A DNA stretch of 16,083 nucleotides from Empedobacter sp036647415 (GCF_036647415.1 NZ_JAVXKG010000050.1:1-16083), one strand, 5' to 3'. Shown: positions 7,762 through 14,985, counted from the first letter of the stretch. Numbers and translations: made by a program. Notes: generated from the letters alone by a model not told the origin.

Positions 7762-9153
7762 CTAATCAATCTTTTCGATATAATTGAAAAAGAACATTCC
7801 CTCCGTAGCAGTTCCAAGAGAACCACCACCTCCTTCAACATAAGAGAATTTAATTTTTCTTCCTTCCACCAACAAATCTTTTAGTTCCTTATAATCCTTA
7901 AAACTTAAATCATATCTTCCCTCCCAACCATCTTTTATGTTACCATTCTTATTGTATAAATCATTAGGTTCTACATTAACTATAATATCTTTATTTACAA
8001 AGGAATCCATATCACTATGTAAATTATCAAACTCTTTAGAAGTTTTGGTTATATGAATTTTATAATCACTATCCCCATCATTATTGATTACTTTCTTTAT
8101 TTCTCCATATAAAAAATAGTATTTCTTAAATACATCTGAGAATGTATCACCATCTTCGTAATAACTTTTATCTATTAATTTATTGTATGTGAAATTATCT
8201 GATAATGTAGAATTTAAGAACACCTTTTTTTTACTTTTAACTGTTTGAAATTGGTATTCTTCTTTATAGTCAGTTGATTGAACTAACACCCTATAATTTT
8301 CAGTTGTTTCAATATATGATACAAATAAATTGAAATTGTAAATATTATTTTCATCTACCAATTCAAATTTTTGCATCTGAAAATCATCATCATATTTGAC
8401 ATTTTTCACTTTGAATATTCTTTCAAAATTTAAGCTTTTCATTATAAAAGTATCAGATGTTAATTCTAACTTCCAATCAGATTTATCAACCGAACTTTTA
8501 ACATTTGGTTTTTTCCATAAAACTGTTGGACTTTGTAGAAGGATATATTCTAAATTATTATCATAAATTTTCGGTTTATTATTTTCTTCTGTGTATGATT
8601 CGGTTGGAATATTAAACCCCTTTTTTATTTTTGATTCTTCAACTATTTTGGAAGTAATATTTTTCTGTACTTTGATTTTTTTATTACCAATCCTCCTAAC
8701 AGTAAATGACATCATTCCTTTCTGTAAGTTATATCGCGTTTTAAAAATACTTATTTGTAAATCTTTTTCTATAGATTTTAATCCAAAAATTCCTAAATAA
8801 TCATCAGTTACAGATTCGTCAATCTTAAACATTGAATCATTCCCGATATCATCAACAATAAATTTTCCACCAATAATTCTATCATCCCATCCTATCATTT
8901 TTAATTGAGTACCTCCAAACAATAAATTTACAGCAAAGGTATAACCAGAAACTCTCTTTATATAAGTAGCAATTCCCGATTTATCTTTCTCTTTAAACTG
9001 ATAACCATTAATTTTTATTTCGTTTTCAACCTCTTGTTTTGTTAAATTGAAAAAATTTTCAATATTTGAAAATTTTCCGAAATTTTGTGAATACAGAAGA
9101 CACATATTCAGCATTAAAATAAGTAAAATAATTTTTTTTAGTTTTGTTTTCAT
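7762..9153 (-). CDS. Secreted protein of unknown function
   Basis: This 463-residue protein starts with a clear Sec signal peptide: basic MKTKLKK, then hydrophobic IILLILMLNMCLLYS, with probable cleavage after YSQ (about residue 22), common in Bacteroidota exported proteins. The Cys in the signal is not placed as a typical lipobox, so a lipoprotein is less likely. The rest is rich in beta-prone, Lys/Asp/Asn-rich segments and shows no recognised domain. A glycine stretch (EGGGGSLG) lies near the C-terminus. It follows the structured RNA and its terminator, which may control it, and is closed by its own terminator at 7618-7646. No link to the KAP operon beyond position is visible. Confidence 0.75.
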   Translation of the reverse strand: MKTKLKKIILLILMLNMCLLYSQNFGKFSNIENFFNLTKQEVENEIKINGYQFKEKDKSGIATYIKRVSGYTFAVNLLFGGTQLKMIGWDDRIIGGKFIVDDIGNDSMFKIDESVTDDYLGIFGLKSIEKDLQISIFKTRYNLQKGMMSFTVRRIGNKKIKVQKNITSKIVEESKIKKGFNIPTESYTEENNKPKIYDNNLEYILLQSPTVLWKKPNVKSSVDKSDWKLELTSDTFIMKSLNFERIFKVKNVKYDDDFQMQKFELVDENNIYNFNLFVSYIETTENYRVLVQSTDYKEEYQFQTVKSKKKVFLNSTLSDNFTYNKLIDKSYYEDGDTFSDVFKKYYFLYGEIKKVINNDGDSDYKIHITKTSKEFDNLHSDMDSFVNKDIIVNVEPNDLYNKNGNIKDGWEGRYDLSFKDYKELKDLLVEGRKIKFSYVEGGGGSLGTATEGMFFFNYIEKID

Positions 9154-9225
9154 AATTTATTTAAGTTTTCAATTTTAGATACATTTTCTCAACATTCCTT
9201 ACTGTAAACCGTAATTTGATGTAAA

Positions 9226-9380
9226 AACAAAAAAAACAGGCTTGAGACATTATCTCTACCTGTTTTTGAGGTGGTCGAATACCTATCCACAAAGTAAAGC
9301 AACGCTCAAGCCATAGCCTGAACATTTCGCTTAACTTATTCCTGTGGATATTCTGAAGTTTCGACCTTTCAAAAACAGAT
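9226..9380 (-). ncRNA. Structured RNA: rod-like hairpin overlapping an intrinsic terminator (candidate attenuator or small RNA)
   Basis: The minus-strand RNA folds into a long rod. The pairs, in plus-strand positions, are: P1 9260-9269 with 9369-9378 (10 bp); P2 9273-9279 with 9360-9366 (7 bp); P3 9284-9291 with 9343-9350 (8 bp); P4 9292-9300 with 9329-9337 (one mismatch); P5 9304-9311 with 9316-9323 (4-base loop). P5 has two G-U pairs that only work on the minus strand. The 3' arm of P1 is also the 5' arm of a terminator (9234-9240 with 9259-9265, followed by eight Us), so P1 and the terminator exclude each other. In addition, GGCUUGAG of P5 can pair with CUCAAGCC of the terminator. The next gene (9153) starts about 70 bases downstream. 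I recognise no known class. It could be a leader switch or a free, 6S-like RNA. Confidence 0.6.
9228..9265 (-). terminator. Intrinsic terminator at the end of the structured RNA
   Basis: On the minus strand AAACAGG pairs with CCTGTTT (9259-9265 with 9234-9240), with an inner GAGA/TCTC stem (9253-9256 with 9244-9247). A run of eight Ts overlaps the second arm and continues beyond it. The first arm overlaps the closing stem of the upstream rod structure. On the plus strand the same hairpin is followed by only a short T-run. Confidence 0.75.
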
Positions 9381-9614
9381 TTCAGTTCGCTAAATGTATT
9401 TTTTAATATGTGATTATCTTATTTCTTTCTAATAATATTGGTTTTGTGGGGTAAATCTAAAACTTTTATCTAATTCTTACAACGTTTCTAATTCATAATT
9501 TCAATTCAAATCAAAATTAATACTGTTCTCCGTTCGATATTTCTTTGAATGATAATATATTCTGATTTTATAATTAAATGTTGTAAACATTGTTTAAAAT
9601 TTATTCTACAAAGA

Positions 9615-9665
9615 AAACCTCAGCTCTTAAAATAAAATTTTAATTTTCTAAATAAGCTAAGGTTT
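9615..9665 (-). terminator. Probable terminator after the primase gene
   Basis: AAACCTCAGCT (9615-9625) and AGCTAAGGTTT (9655-9665) are inverted repeats with one mismatch, which becomes a G-U pair in the minus-strand RNA. The loop is AT-rich. On the minus strand the stem is followed by TTTTCTTTG. It begins only 6 bases after the primase stop codon. Confidence 0.6.
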
Positions 9666-9671
9666 ATAAAA

Positions 9672-10772
9672 TCAATACCTCTTCTGGATTGAATTTAATA
9701 CAGTCATCATTGCTAAAATGACAATATCTTTTTCCCTTTCAGTTTTTAAGCTTTTAACAAAATCAGTATATTTTGTAGGAAAAGTTTTACTTAAATCATC
9801 ATAATATTGTTGGAAAATTTCATCATCAAAAGAAATATCTTTAGTCATTACTTTTGATGGTTCAGATTTATTTTCCACTTTTTTTTGTATTTCCAACCTT
9901 TCTTTCACAGCCTTATTTAACCGATTTTTCCAATCACCAAATTTATCTGAATTTTTCTCATAGGAGTTTTTAATCGTCAGTGTAATTTCATATTCGTCAA
10001 AATCTTCTTCTACAAATCTACTGAGGCAAAATTCTAAGGTATCTGATTCTTTAATACCGTGGTTAGAACAGTTCAAACTAAGTAGTTTAATAAAATTATT
10101 CCTATTACCAATTTTATATTTCTGTCTCTTCTCTGTAAATTCAATCATTTCATCCATTTCCAAAGCAAAAATATCTACATTCTCAACAATAGTATCTACA
10201 TTGCTTATCTCTTCAAAATTAAAAATCTCAGATTCTTTGTTATAAAAAATTTGTTCATCATAAGAATAAAAACACAATCGAGAAACATCACATGTTGATG
10301 TGTCAAATTCTACATCAAGCTTTGTCTCATAATAATTAACCAATTTTTTATATAATTCAGTATGTTTCTTTAGATCCTTATTATTAGTTTGAACAATAAT
10401 TTTCATTCCTCCCGAAGGCGAAGAAAATGCAACTGTTGTGTATAATATATCTTTAACTTTTTTTAAAATTTTTTGATACGTTTCTACATCTTCAATTCCA
10501 TCAATATCAAGAACCATCCAACCATAGTAAGTTATTAAATTTTCGATTTTTCTACCATATTTGGAAAATTTCCCGCTAATTGTAAAAGCAGGAATTTTAT
10601 TCTTTAACTTCTTTGTTTCTTCGGTCTTCCCCTCCTTGTCAAACAGTTTTATATACGGTATAATAGCTCTATGATAAGTACCCGTTTTGATGTCGTTTAC
10701 AATTTCATCTAAATCAGTATATCTGCTGCATTTATTAAATCCCTCATAAATATTAAACTTTAGATTTTCCAT
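9672..10772 (-). CDS. VirE_N (BT4734-like) primase-type protein, apparently missing its helicase domain
   Basis: This 366-residue protein begins with a VirE_N/BT4734-type domain (about residues 25-190). Recognisable blocks are IPAFTISGKF, MVLDIDGIED, AFSSPSGGMKIIV and the C-D-V-S-R-L-C-F block, matching the AEP-primase-like fold of this family. A PriCT-2-like helical region follows (about 205-285). The tail, with EREKDIVILAMMTVLNSI, looks like the beginning of a DUF3987-type helicase domain, but the frame stops after Q-K-R-Y. Family members usually continue with a P-loop helicase of several hundred residues. I see no remnant of it downstream (9154-9671). It is coupled to the HTH gene upstream and followed by a hairpin. 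It may be a truncated or split replication protein. Confidence 0.8.
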   Translation of the reverse strand: MENLKFNIYEGFNKCSRYTDLDEIVNDIKTGTYHRAIIPYIKLFDKEGKTEETKKLKNKIPAFTISGKFSKYGRKIENLITYYGWMVLDIDGIEDVETYQKILKKVKDILYTTVAFSSPSGGMKIIVQTNNKDLKKHTELYKKLVNYYETKLDVEFDTSTCDVSRLCFYSYDEQIFYNKESEIFNFEEISNVDTIVENVDIFALEMDEMIEFTEKRQKYKIGNRNNFIKLLSLNCSNHGIKESDTLEFCLSRFVEEDFDEYEITLTIKNSYEKNSDKFGDWKNRLNKAVKERLEIQKKVENKSEPSKVMTKDISFDDEIFQQYYDDLSKTFPTKYTDFVKSLKTEREKDIVILAMMTVLNSIQKRY

Positions 10773-11050
10773 CTTTTAGAAATTTTAAAGTTTAACATTG
10801 AGGCTTTTTCACCTGATTTTTCAACACTACTTCTTTTTTTAGAGAATAAATATTCATCTAATTCGGAAATTTCAAAGTAAAGATTCTTTCCCCAAGGACG
10901 GTATGAAGTTAGTATTCCTTTAGCAGCTTTCCCTCTTACTGTTCGCACACCTAAACCTAAATAAAAAGCCGCTTCTTTTGTTGTTAGCATTCTTCTTTCA
11001 AAGAAATATCTATCTTCTTCTCTTTGGAATGTTTCAAATTTGTTTACCAT
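10760..11050 (-). CDS. Excisionase-family helix-turn-helix protein
   Basis: This 96-residue protein has an HTH_17/MerR-like DNA-binding domain at about residues 21-70: MLTTKEAAFYLGLGVRTVRG, a basic wing, then YFEISELDEYL. Such proteins commonly precede the primase/helicase gene on Bacteroidota integrative elements, acting as excisionase or regulator of replication genes. Its 3' end overlaps the start of the primase gene by 13 bases, which implies translational coupling. The N-terminal 20 residues are charged and not part of the fold. The C-terminal tail is basic. Confidence 0.85.
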   Translation of the reverse strand: MVNKFETFQREEDRYFFERRMLTTKEAAFYLGLGVRTVRGKAAKGILTSYRPWGKNLYFEISELDEYLFSKKRSSVEKSGEKASMLNFKISKRWKI

Positions 11051-11110
11051 AATTTCATTATTTAATTATAGTGCAAATATTCAGAAACTACATCTCGGGG
11101 GTAAATAGAA

Positions 11111-11137
11111 AAAACCCGAGATACTTCTCGGGCTATT
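11111..11137 (-). terminator. Intrinsic terminator after the 380-residue gene
   Basis: On the minus strand CCCGAGA-AGTA-TCTCGGG is followed by six Ts (plus-strand stem 11115-11121 and 11126-11132). It lies immediately after the stop codon at 11138. A further ATCTCGGG at 11092-11099 can pair with the same CCCGAGAT arm, giving an alternative longer-loop hairpin. The terminator separates the integrase-side transcript from the HTH/primase transcript. Confidence 0.8.
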
Positions 11138-12280
11138 TTAAGAATCGTTACTATTATCATCTACAATTTTCCGTATATTTGGATTTAAATATTGGTCATT
11201 CTTAATTCTATTAAGTCGTTCTTTTAATGATTTTTCAACATCTTTTATAATGGTATCATTTTTTTTAAAAGAGAAACAATTAATTAAACTGGTTCTGAAT
11301 TGTTTGTCATCCGAATAGTCGGGTCTAACTAAAAGTTCAATTAATGTTAGAATTGATAACCATCTGCTATTGGGATTTTTCCATAAAATTGGTTTAATAT
11401 CTTTAAATCTTTTTTCTTTAAAAACACTTACAAAATCAATAGCGTTCGTTTCATTTTCATCTATAAACTCTTCTTTTACCAAATTGTTATAAATCTTTAC
11501 TAATTCTTCTTCACTGTAATAGCTATTGTAACTAAGATTATTTTTCAATTTATATCTCTGGTTTTCATCTAAATCACGTTTTTTAGAATTCAAAAAGGAT
11601 AAATATTTATAACTACCATATAGTAAACCTATTCCAATTGCTACCGCCCATAAATTCTTAATTTTATTTTCATCTTTTAAATTGAAAAAACTTACATCAA
11701 TTGTTAAATCTTCAAAGTAGTTTGAATAATCATTAAGTTTTCTGTTTAAATTATATTTTCCAACTGTACTTTTGATGTTTTCTTCAACACGCTCAATTTC
11801 TTTGTTGAAATTTTCCAAATTAGGAGATTTTCTCTCATAATCTGATTTATAATCTTCATAGGTATAAATAGAAATTTCTTCCCTTTTATTTTTTAATTTT
11901 TCATATATCCAATTTGAAGTGTACTTTAAATATTTTTCAATTTGATCTCTCTCAGGAAACACATTAATATGAGCTTTCGTAGTTCTACCCTCAAAAGAAA
12001 TCAAGTGTTCTATCAATGGTGATTGATTATATTTTCCCCAAACTTCTAATTTTTCTGTGTAAGTAGTTTTTATTCCATATAATTCATCATTAATTTTCAA
12101 CATTGAATCTTTATCTAAACTTTCCTCATCTTCGATTAACAAATTGTAAATGTTTTTTACATTATTAAAATCAATAATAAAAATATCTACTCCTTGAGAA
12201 TCATAATAAGATGGTATTAACATTTGAAAAAGTAACTCCTCATCATCAATTAACTTACCAGTTTCATCATAATAATACAT
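11138..12280 (-). CDS. Uncharacterised protein with one central membrane segment
   Basis: This 380-residue protein is not one I recognise. The start is ATG 12280, 21 bases after the integrase stop. The first half is acidic, with a predicted coiled or helical stretch around residues 130-180 (many Glu and Lys). A hydrophobic segment near residues 212-230 (LWAVAIGIGLLYGSYKYL) looks like a single transmembrane helix. The C-terminal part contains a stretch like VSVFKEKRFKDIKPILW, which resembles a C-terminal segment I associate with hypothetical proteins on Bacteroidota elements, a weak resemblance from memory. It has no signal peptide. A strong terminator directly follows its stop. It may be co-transcribed with the integrase. 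Confidence 0.7.
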   Translation of the reverse strand: MYYYDETGKLIDDEELLFQMLIPSYYDSQGVDIFIIDFNNVKNIYNLLIEDEESLDKDSMLKINDELYGIKTTYTEKLEVWGKYNQSPLIEHLISFEGRTTKAHINVFPERDQIEKYLKYTSNWIYEKLKNKREEISIYTYEDYKSDYERKSPNLENFNKEIERVEENIKSTVGKYNLNRKLNDYSNYFEDLTIDVSFFNLKDENKIKNLWAVAIGIGLLYGSYKYLSFLNSKKRDLDENQRYKLKNNLSYNSYYSEEELVKIYNNLVKEEFIDENETNAIDFVSVFKEKRFKDIKPILWKNPNSRWLSILTLIELLVRPDYSDDKQFRTSLINCFSFKKNDTIIKDVEKSLKERLNRIKNDQYLNPNIRKIVDDNSNDS

Positions 12281-12284
12281 TGTT

Positions 12285-12315
12285 ATTTATATTTTGTAGA
12301 ACTACAAATATAAAT
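12285..12315 (-). promoter_or_regulatory. Hairpin spanning the integrase stop codon, just before the next gene
   Basis: ATTTATATTTTGTAG (12285-12299) and CTACAAATATAAAT (12302-12315) are inverted repeats with one extra base and a 2-base loop. The hairpin includes the last codons and TAG stop of the integrase and ends about 4 bases before the ATG of the next gene (12280). It lacks a T-run on the minus strand, so it is not a clear terminator. It could instead mask the ribosome entry of the downstream gene until the integrase is being translated. Confidence 0.45.
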
Positions 12316-13441
12316 CAGGAATTTTAGATACTGCATCAATTTTCTTTTTATCAATCACTTTTCCATAAATTTCTGTGGTTTTCAGATGTCGGTGTCCTAA
12401 TAACTTACTAACTGTATAAATATCTGTATTCATTGTTAATTGTAATGTAGCAAAAGTATGTCGTGAACTGTGATAAGTAATATGTTTATCGATTCCAGCT
12501 TCTTTTACCCATTTATGTAATTTTTTGTTGTGGTACACACTATAAGTTAGATTTTCAAATAACAGTACATCCTCTTCTTTCCTTTCTCCCAAAAGTTTTA
12601 CAGCCTGTTCATTTATCGGAAGATTTTCCACACCTTTAGTTTTCTGTTGTATATATTTTAAAATCCACCCATTTTCAGAATCATAGAACAAATTTTTCCA
12701 CTTCAGAGATTTGACATCAGAAAATCTTAATCCCGTTAGTGAACTAAAAATGAATGATTGTTTCAAGATCGGTACTTCACATTCGGTTTTTACCAATTTT
12801 TGTAATTCTTCCAAAGTAAGGTATTCTCTGTTGGTTTCTTTCTCTTTTATTGTTTTAACTCTCAATATAGGATTCTCAGAAATCATTTTATTCCTATGTG
12901 CTTCTTTCAATGCGGTTCTAACCTTATTGAAGTATGATAACGCTGTATTCTGTGATAATCTTCCACCATTATTGGATATTTTTTCCTTCAGAATATACTC
13001 TTTAAAATTCTCCAAAAACATTTCATCAATTTTAGAAATCTGAATATCGACTCCTTTACAAAAAACAGTTAAATGTTTCAATGTACTAAACCAATTTCCG
13101 TGAGTTCCCTTTGAATCATATTTCTTTTCAACCAACTCATTAAAGTAGTTCAAAAATCCAATTTTACCACTCGTACTACTTACGAATCCGTGTTTCCTCG
13201 AATTAAATTCCAACACTTTTTGAGCTTTTATAGATTCAGCAAGTTGCAATGTTTCTCTGTTGTAATCTTTCTCAATTATCGTTTTTGGTTTATCGTAGAT
13301 ATAAAGTTTTAGAAATTCATAACTCCTTTTTTGAGTTAAACTATCGTGGAACATCAAAAACAAACTATTCATTTTTACACGTCCTTTTTCAATACTTTTT
13401 TTACTAAGTTTCCCCTCTCTGATTTTTAAATAAACTTTCAT
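12302..13441 (-). CDS. Tyrosine recombinase (integrase) of the younger element
   Basis: This 379-residue protein is of the Bacteroidota tyrosine integrase type. It has an N-terminal arm-binding region, a SAM-like core-binding domain (about residues 85-190) and a C-terminal catalytic domain. The catalytic set is visible: Arg239 in TGLRFSD, a probable beta-hairpin Lys at QQKTKG, His324-x-x-Arg327 in HSSRH, His350 in LLGH, and the nucleophile Tyr359 in TTEIYG. Length and order are normal, so it should be active. It is presumably the enzyme that inserted the 3118-15003 element at the mnmE 3' end. It shares many aligned blocks with the decayed integrase at 2033-2949 (for example GNWFST, IYTVSK and LGHR). 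A hairpin overlaps its stop codon. Confidence 0.93.
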   Translation of the reverse strand: MKVYLKIREGKLSKKSIEKGRVKMNSLFLMFHDSLTQKRSYEFLKLYIYDKPKTIIEKDYNRETLQLAESIKAQKVLEFNSRKHGFVSSTSGKIGFLNYFNELVEKKYDSKGTHGNWFSTLKHLTVFCKGVDIQISKIDEMFLENFKEYILKEKISNNGGRLSQNTALSYFNKVRTALKEAHRNKMISENPILRVKTIKEKETNREYLTLEELQKLVKTECEVPILKQSFIFSSLTGLRFSDVKSLKWKNLFYDSENGWILKYIQQKTKGVENLPINEQAVKLLGERKEEDVLLFENLTYSVYHNKKLHKWVKEAGIDKHITYHSSRHTFATLQLTMNTDIYTVSKLLGHRHLKTTEIYGKVIDKKKIDAVSKIPDLYL

Positions 13442-13639
13442 TTTTCTTAGGTTTTGTTACTAATTGTGATGTAACATTCCCCCTAAGTCAGTTCGGAAAC
13501 AACAGTAAACGTGTGGTATTAACCTAATTACTTAGATTTGTAAATCATTAGTTTACTTTCTATCAGTGAAACTAACCACATTCTAACAGCTGTTAAGCAG
13601 TGGCAGTATGTATTAATTATTTACCTAATTTTTAAACAC

Positions 13640-13667
13640 AAAAAAATCCAAACTTCTCGTTTGGATT
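13640..13667 (-). terminator. Intrinsic terminator, minus strand
   Basis: AATCCAAAC (13645-13653) pairs perfectly with GTTTGGATT (13659-13667) around a 5-base loop. On the minus strand the stem is followed by seven Ts (complement of the A-run at 13640-13646). No gene lies directly upstream on the minus strand: the nearest is the HTH gene ending at 14360. It may therefore end a short non-coding transcript, one that would include the 14-mer at 13691-13704. Confidence 0.65.
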
Positions 13668-13857
13668 CTCTTTACATTGTTAAATAAATTTTCGACCACC
13701 TCAATTGTAGGATGGTGTTAAGTCCTTACTTTTATTTTTAAATCACAACAATTCTATAAACTTATTTTTCACTTTGTTCTCCACATTAATAATTTCCGAT
13801 ATAAATTTCATCGTATTTGTATTTTCATTATTGAGAACACATCTAATTTTTTGTTCT

Positions 13858-13877
13858 ATAGTATCATTTGATACTAT
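13858..13877. promoter_or_regulatory. Perfect palindrome, operator-like
   Basis: ATAGTATCA (13858-13866) and TGATACTAT (13869-13877) are exact inverted repeats separated by TT. Short perfect dyads of this size are typical binding sites for dimeric repressors. The element encodes several HTH proteins that might bind, but nothing links any one of them to it. Confidence 0.4.
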
Positions 13878-13909
13878 CATCATTAATAAAATTGAAAATC
13901 AACTACTAA

Positions 13910-13951
13910 ATTTTAAACCTCACAGCAGTAAACTCCTCTGTGGTTTAAAAT
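13910..13951. repeat. Imperfect hairpin, 14-bp stem with a 2-base bulge
   Basis: The left arm is ATTTTAAACCTCACAG (13910-13925) and the right arm CTGTGGTTTAAAAT (13938-13951), separated by a 12-base loop. The left arm has two extra bases. No long T-run follows on either side, so it is not a clear terminator. It sits inside the long gene-free region together with other palindromes. Confidence 0.5.
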
Positions 13952-14359
13952 CTACTACTTAATTTCCCTTTACCTCCCTAAAAATCGGTGGTTTTTGGCT
14001 GAATTCCTTTTTTTTATCTATGTTATTTGTTGTATTTATAGTTATTTTACTCTAATAAATCACTACTAATACTAAATATAAAATATCCTCTTTATAATAT
14101 CTCTTATATAATATATATACTTATATAATATATTCATATTCAATGGTATATACTATATACATATAGGCATCAACATTTAGTAAAGAATAATTAAGAGAAC
14201 AAACAACTATTAAGAAAATAACAGTTAAAAACACCATTTACGTTTTTAAAGAAGTTACAACATTTTAAATCAGTTCATCTGTATAATTCCATTAAAAATA
14301 CATTTAAAACGATTTATGAGTTTATAACATTGTAAATTTTGAATGTTTGAAGAATAATC

Positions 14360-14725
14360 TCAACTGATATTATTTAATTCTGATTTCAAAAGAAAATGTT
14401 TCTTCCCAACACGGATTGTTTTTAGTTCTCCGTTTTTAATCAATTTTCTGATTGTAGATTCAGAAATATTCATCAATAAACAGACTTCTTTTATAGTGAG
14501 ATATGTTTTCTTCTGAACATCTTCAATGGAAACTACTTTCAGTTGTTTGAGTTTTACCTCTGTTTGAAATTCCTCTTTTGATTTTTGAAGTTTCTCATCC
14601 TTTAGTTTTTTCTTATAATCCTTTTGATTACATCTGTGAGTACAATATTTTGTAGAGAATGTTTTAGCGATGAATTTCTCTTTACAGAAGACACAAATCT
14701 TCTCAATCCTAATGTTACTGCTCAT
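14360..14725 (-). CDS. Zn-ribbon plus excisionase-type helix-turn-helix protein
   Basis: This 121-residue protein starts at ATG 14725. The N-terminus has a C-x2-C-x13-C-x3-C set (Cys11, 14, 28, 32) that probably binds zinc. A lysine-rich, probably helical linker follows, then a C-terminal HTH_17/excisionase-like domain (about residues 73-121) with the pattern Y-L-T-I-K-E-V-C-L-L-M-N-I-S-E-S-T-I-R-K. It is the gene closest to mnmE and the att site and faces away from mnmE. That position fits a recombination directionality factor or a regulator of the element. Small HTH proteins with an N-terminal Cys cluster are common on Bacteroidota elements, but the exact role is inferred. Confidence 0.75.
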   Translation of the reverse strand: MSSNIRIEKICVFCKEKFIAKTFSTKYCTHRCNQKDYKKKLKDEKLQKSKEEFQTEVKLKQLKVVSIEDVQKKTYLTIKEVCLLMNISESTIRKLIKNGELKTIRVGKKHFLLKSELNNIS

Positions 14726-14888
14726 TTGATACTTTCCGATTTTCTATATGTTAATAATCTCTCTCAGTATTTGTGGGTATCTACCATTATTTAGGTGTAT
14801 TTACCATTCAAATTTCTCTTAGAGTATCCTAAAATTCATTTTTTTAGAGATTAAAAACAACGGAGTATCACATTTAGTGGTATAAAAT

Positions 14889-14914
14889 ATGTCAACAAAT
14901 GTCAGAAAATGTCA
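14889..14914. repeat. Three ATGTCA repeats at exact 10-bp spacing beside the att site
   Basis: ATGTCA starts at 14889, 14899 and 14909, one helical turn apart, about 75 bp from the att core at mnmE. In the same intergenic stretch (14726-14985) the motif GTATYTACCATT also occurs twice (about 14774-14803), and TACTTTCCGAT (14730-14740) matches 11 bp of the att site itself. Phased short direct repeats near an att core are typical of accessory sites for integrase or excisionase, so I infer that role. No protein-binding evidence is available here. Confidence 0.45.
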
Positions 14915-14985
14915 CTTAACACTTTCTATTTTTCCTTTATTAATGCGGGTTGTATTGTTGTATTATGATGCTTAGAAAATGGTGA

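Larger units (their letters stand above)
9154..9671. other. Intergenic region between the primase and the secreted-protein gene
   Basis: No gene is supported in these 518 bases. The left third holds the structured RNA and its terminator (9226-9380). The stretch 9390-9600 is AT-rich without clear structure. The right end holds the primase-side terminator (9615-9665). If the primase once carried a helicase domain, it has been lost here without a visible remnant. Confidence 0.6.
13442..14359. other. Gene-free 0.9-kb region with palindromes and AT-rich tracts
   Basis: I find no convincing gene here. The region contains: an interrupted palindrome, TGTTAC...GTAACA, at 13455-13476 just before the integrase start; a perfect 12-bp palindrome at 13584-13595; a terminator hairpin at 13645-13667; a perfect 9-bp inverted repeat with a 2-base loop at 13858-13877; a hairpin at 13910-13951; and a very AT-rich stretch at about 14040-14170 with a repeated CTTATATAATATAT. 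Together this resembles a regulatory or replication-origin region (protein-binding palindromes plus an easily melted tract). The origin function is inference. A 62-codon plus-strand frame here has no recognisable features and was left out. Confidence 0.5.

Noticed and set aside
8591..8800. Plus-strand 69-codon frame inside the secreted-protein gene
   Set aside because: It is antisense to a long frame with signal peptide, and has no own start signal or motif.
9226..9380. Retron msr-msd or tRNA/tmRNA as explanation for the structured RNA
   Set aside because: No reverse transcriptase is nearby and there is no cloverleaf or acceptor/CCA pattern. The rod plus terminator fits a regulatory RNA better.
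12711..13043. Plus-strand 110-codon frame inside the integrase gene
   Set aside because: It is the shadow of the integrase, whose catalytic motifs prove the minus-strand frame.
13786..13803. Possible third att copy (TTTCCGATA core in the gene-free region)
   Set aside because: Only about 14 of 18 bases match and the F-C-I-G-K-stop coding is not preserved. In such AT-rich DNA this can be chance.
13584..13951. CRISPR-like repeats
   Set aside because: The dyads differ in sequence and spacing, there is no regular repeat-spacer pattern, and no cas genes are in the window.
13774..13962. Plus-strand 62-codon frame in the gene-free region
   Set aside because: It has no recognisable domain and low-complexity AT-rich composition, and it crosses the palindrome at 13858 and the hairpin at 13910, which looks like non-coding structure.
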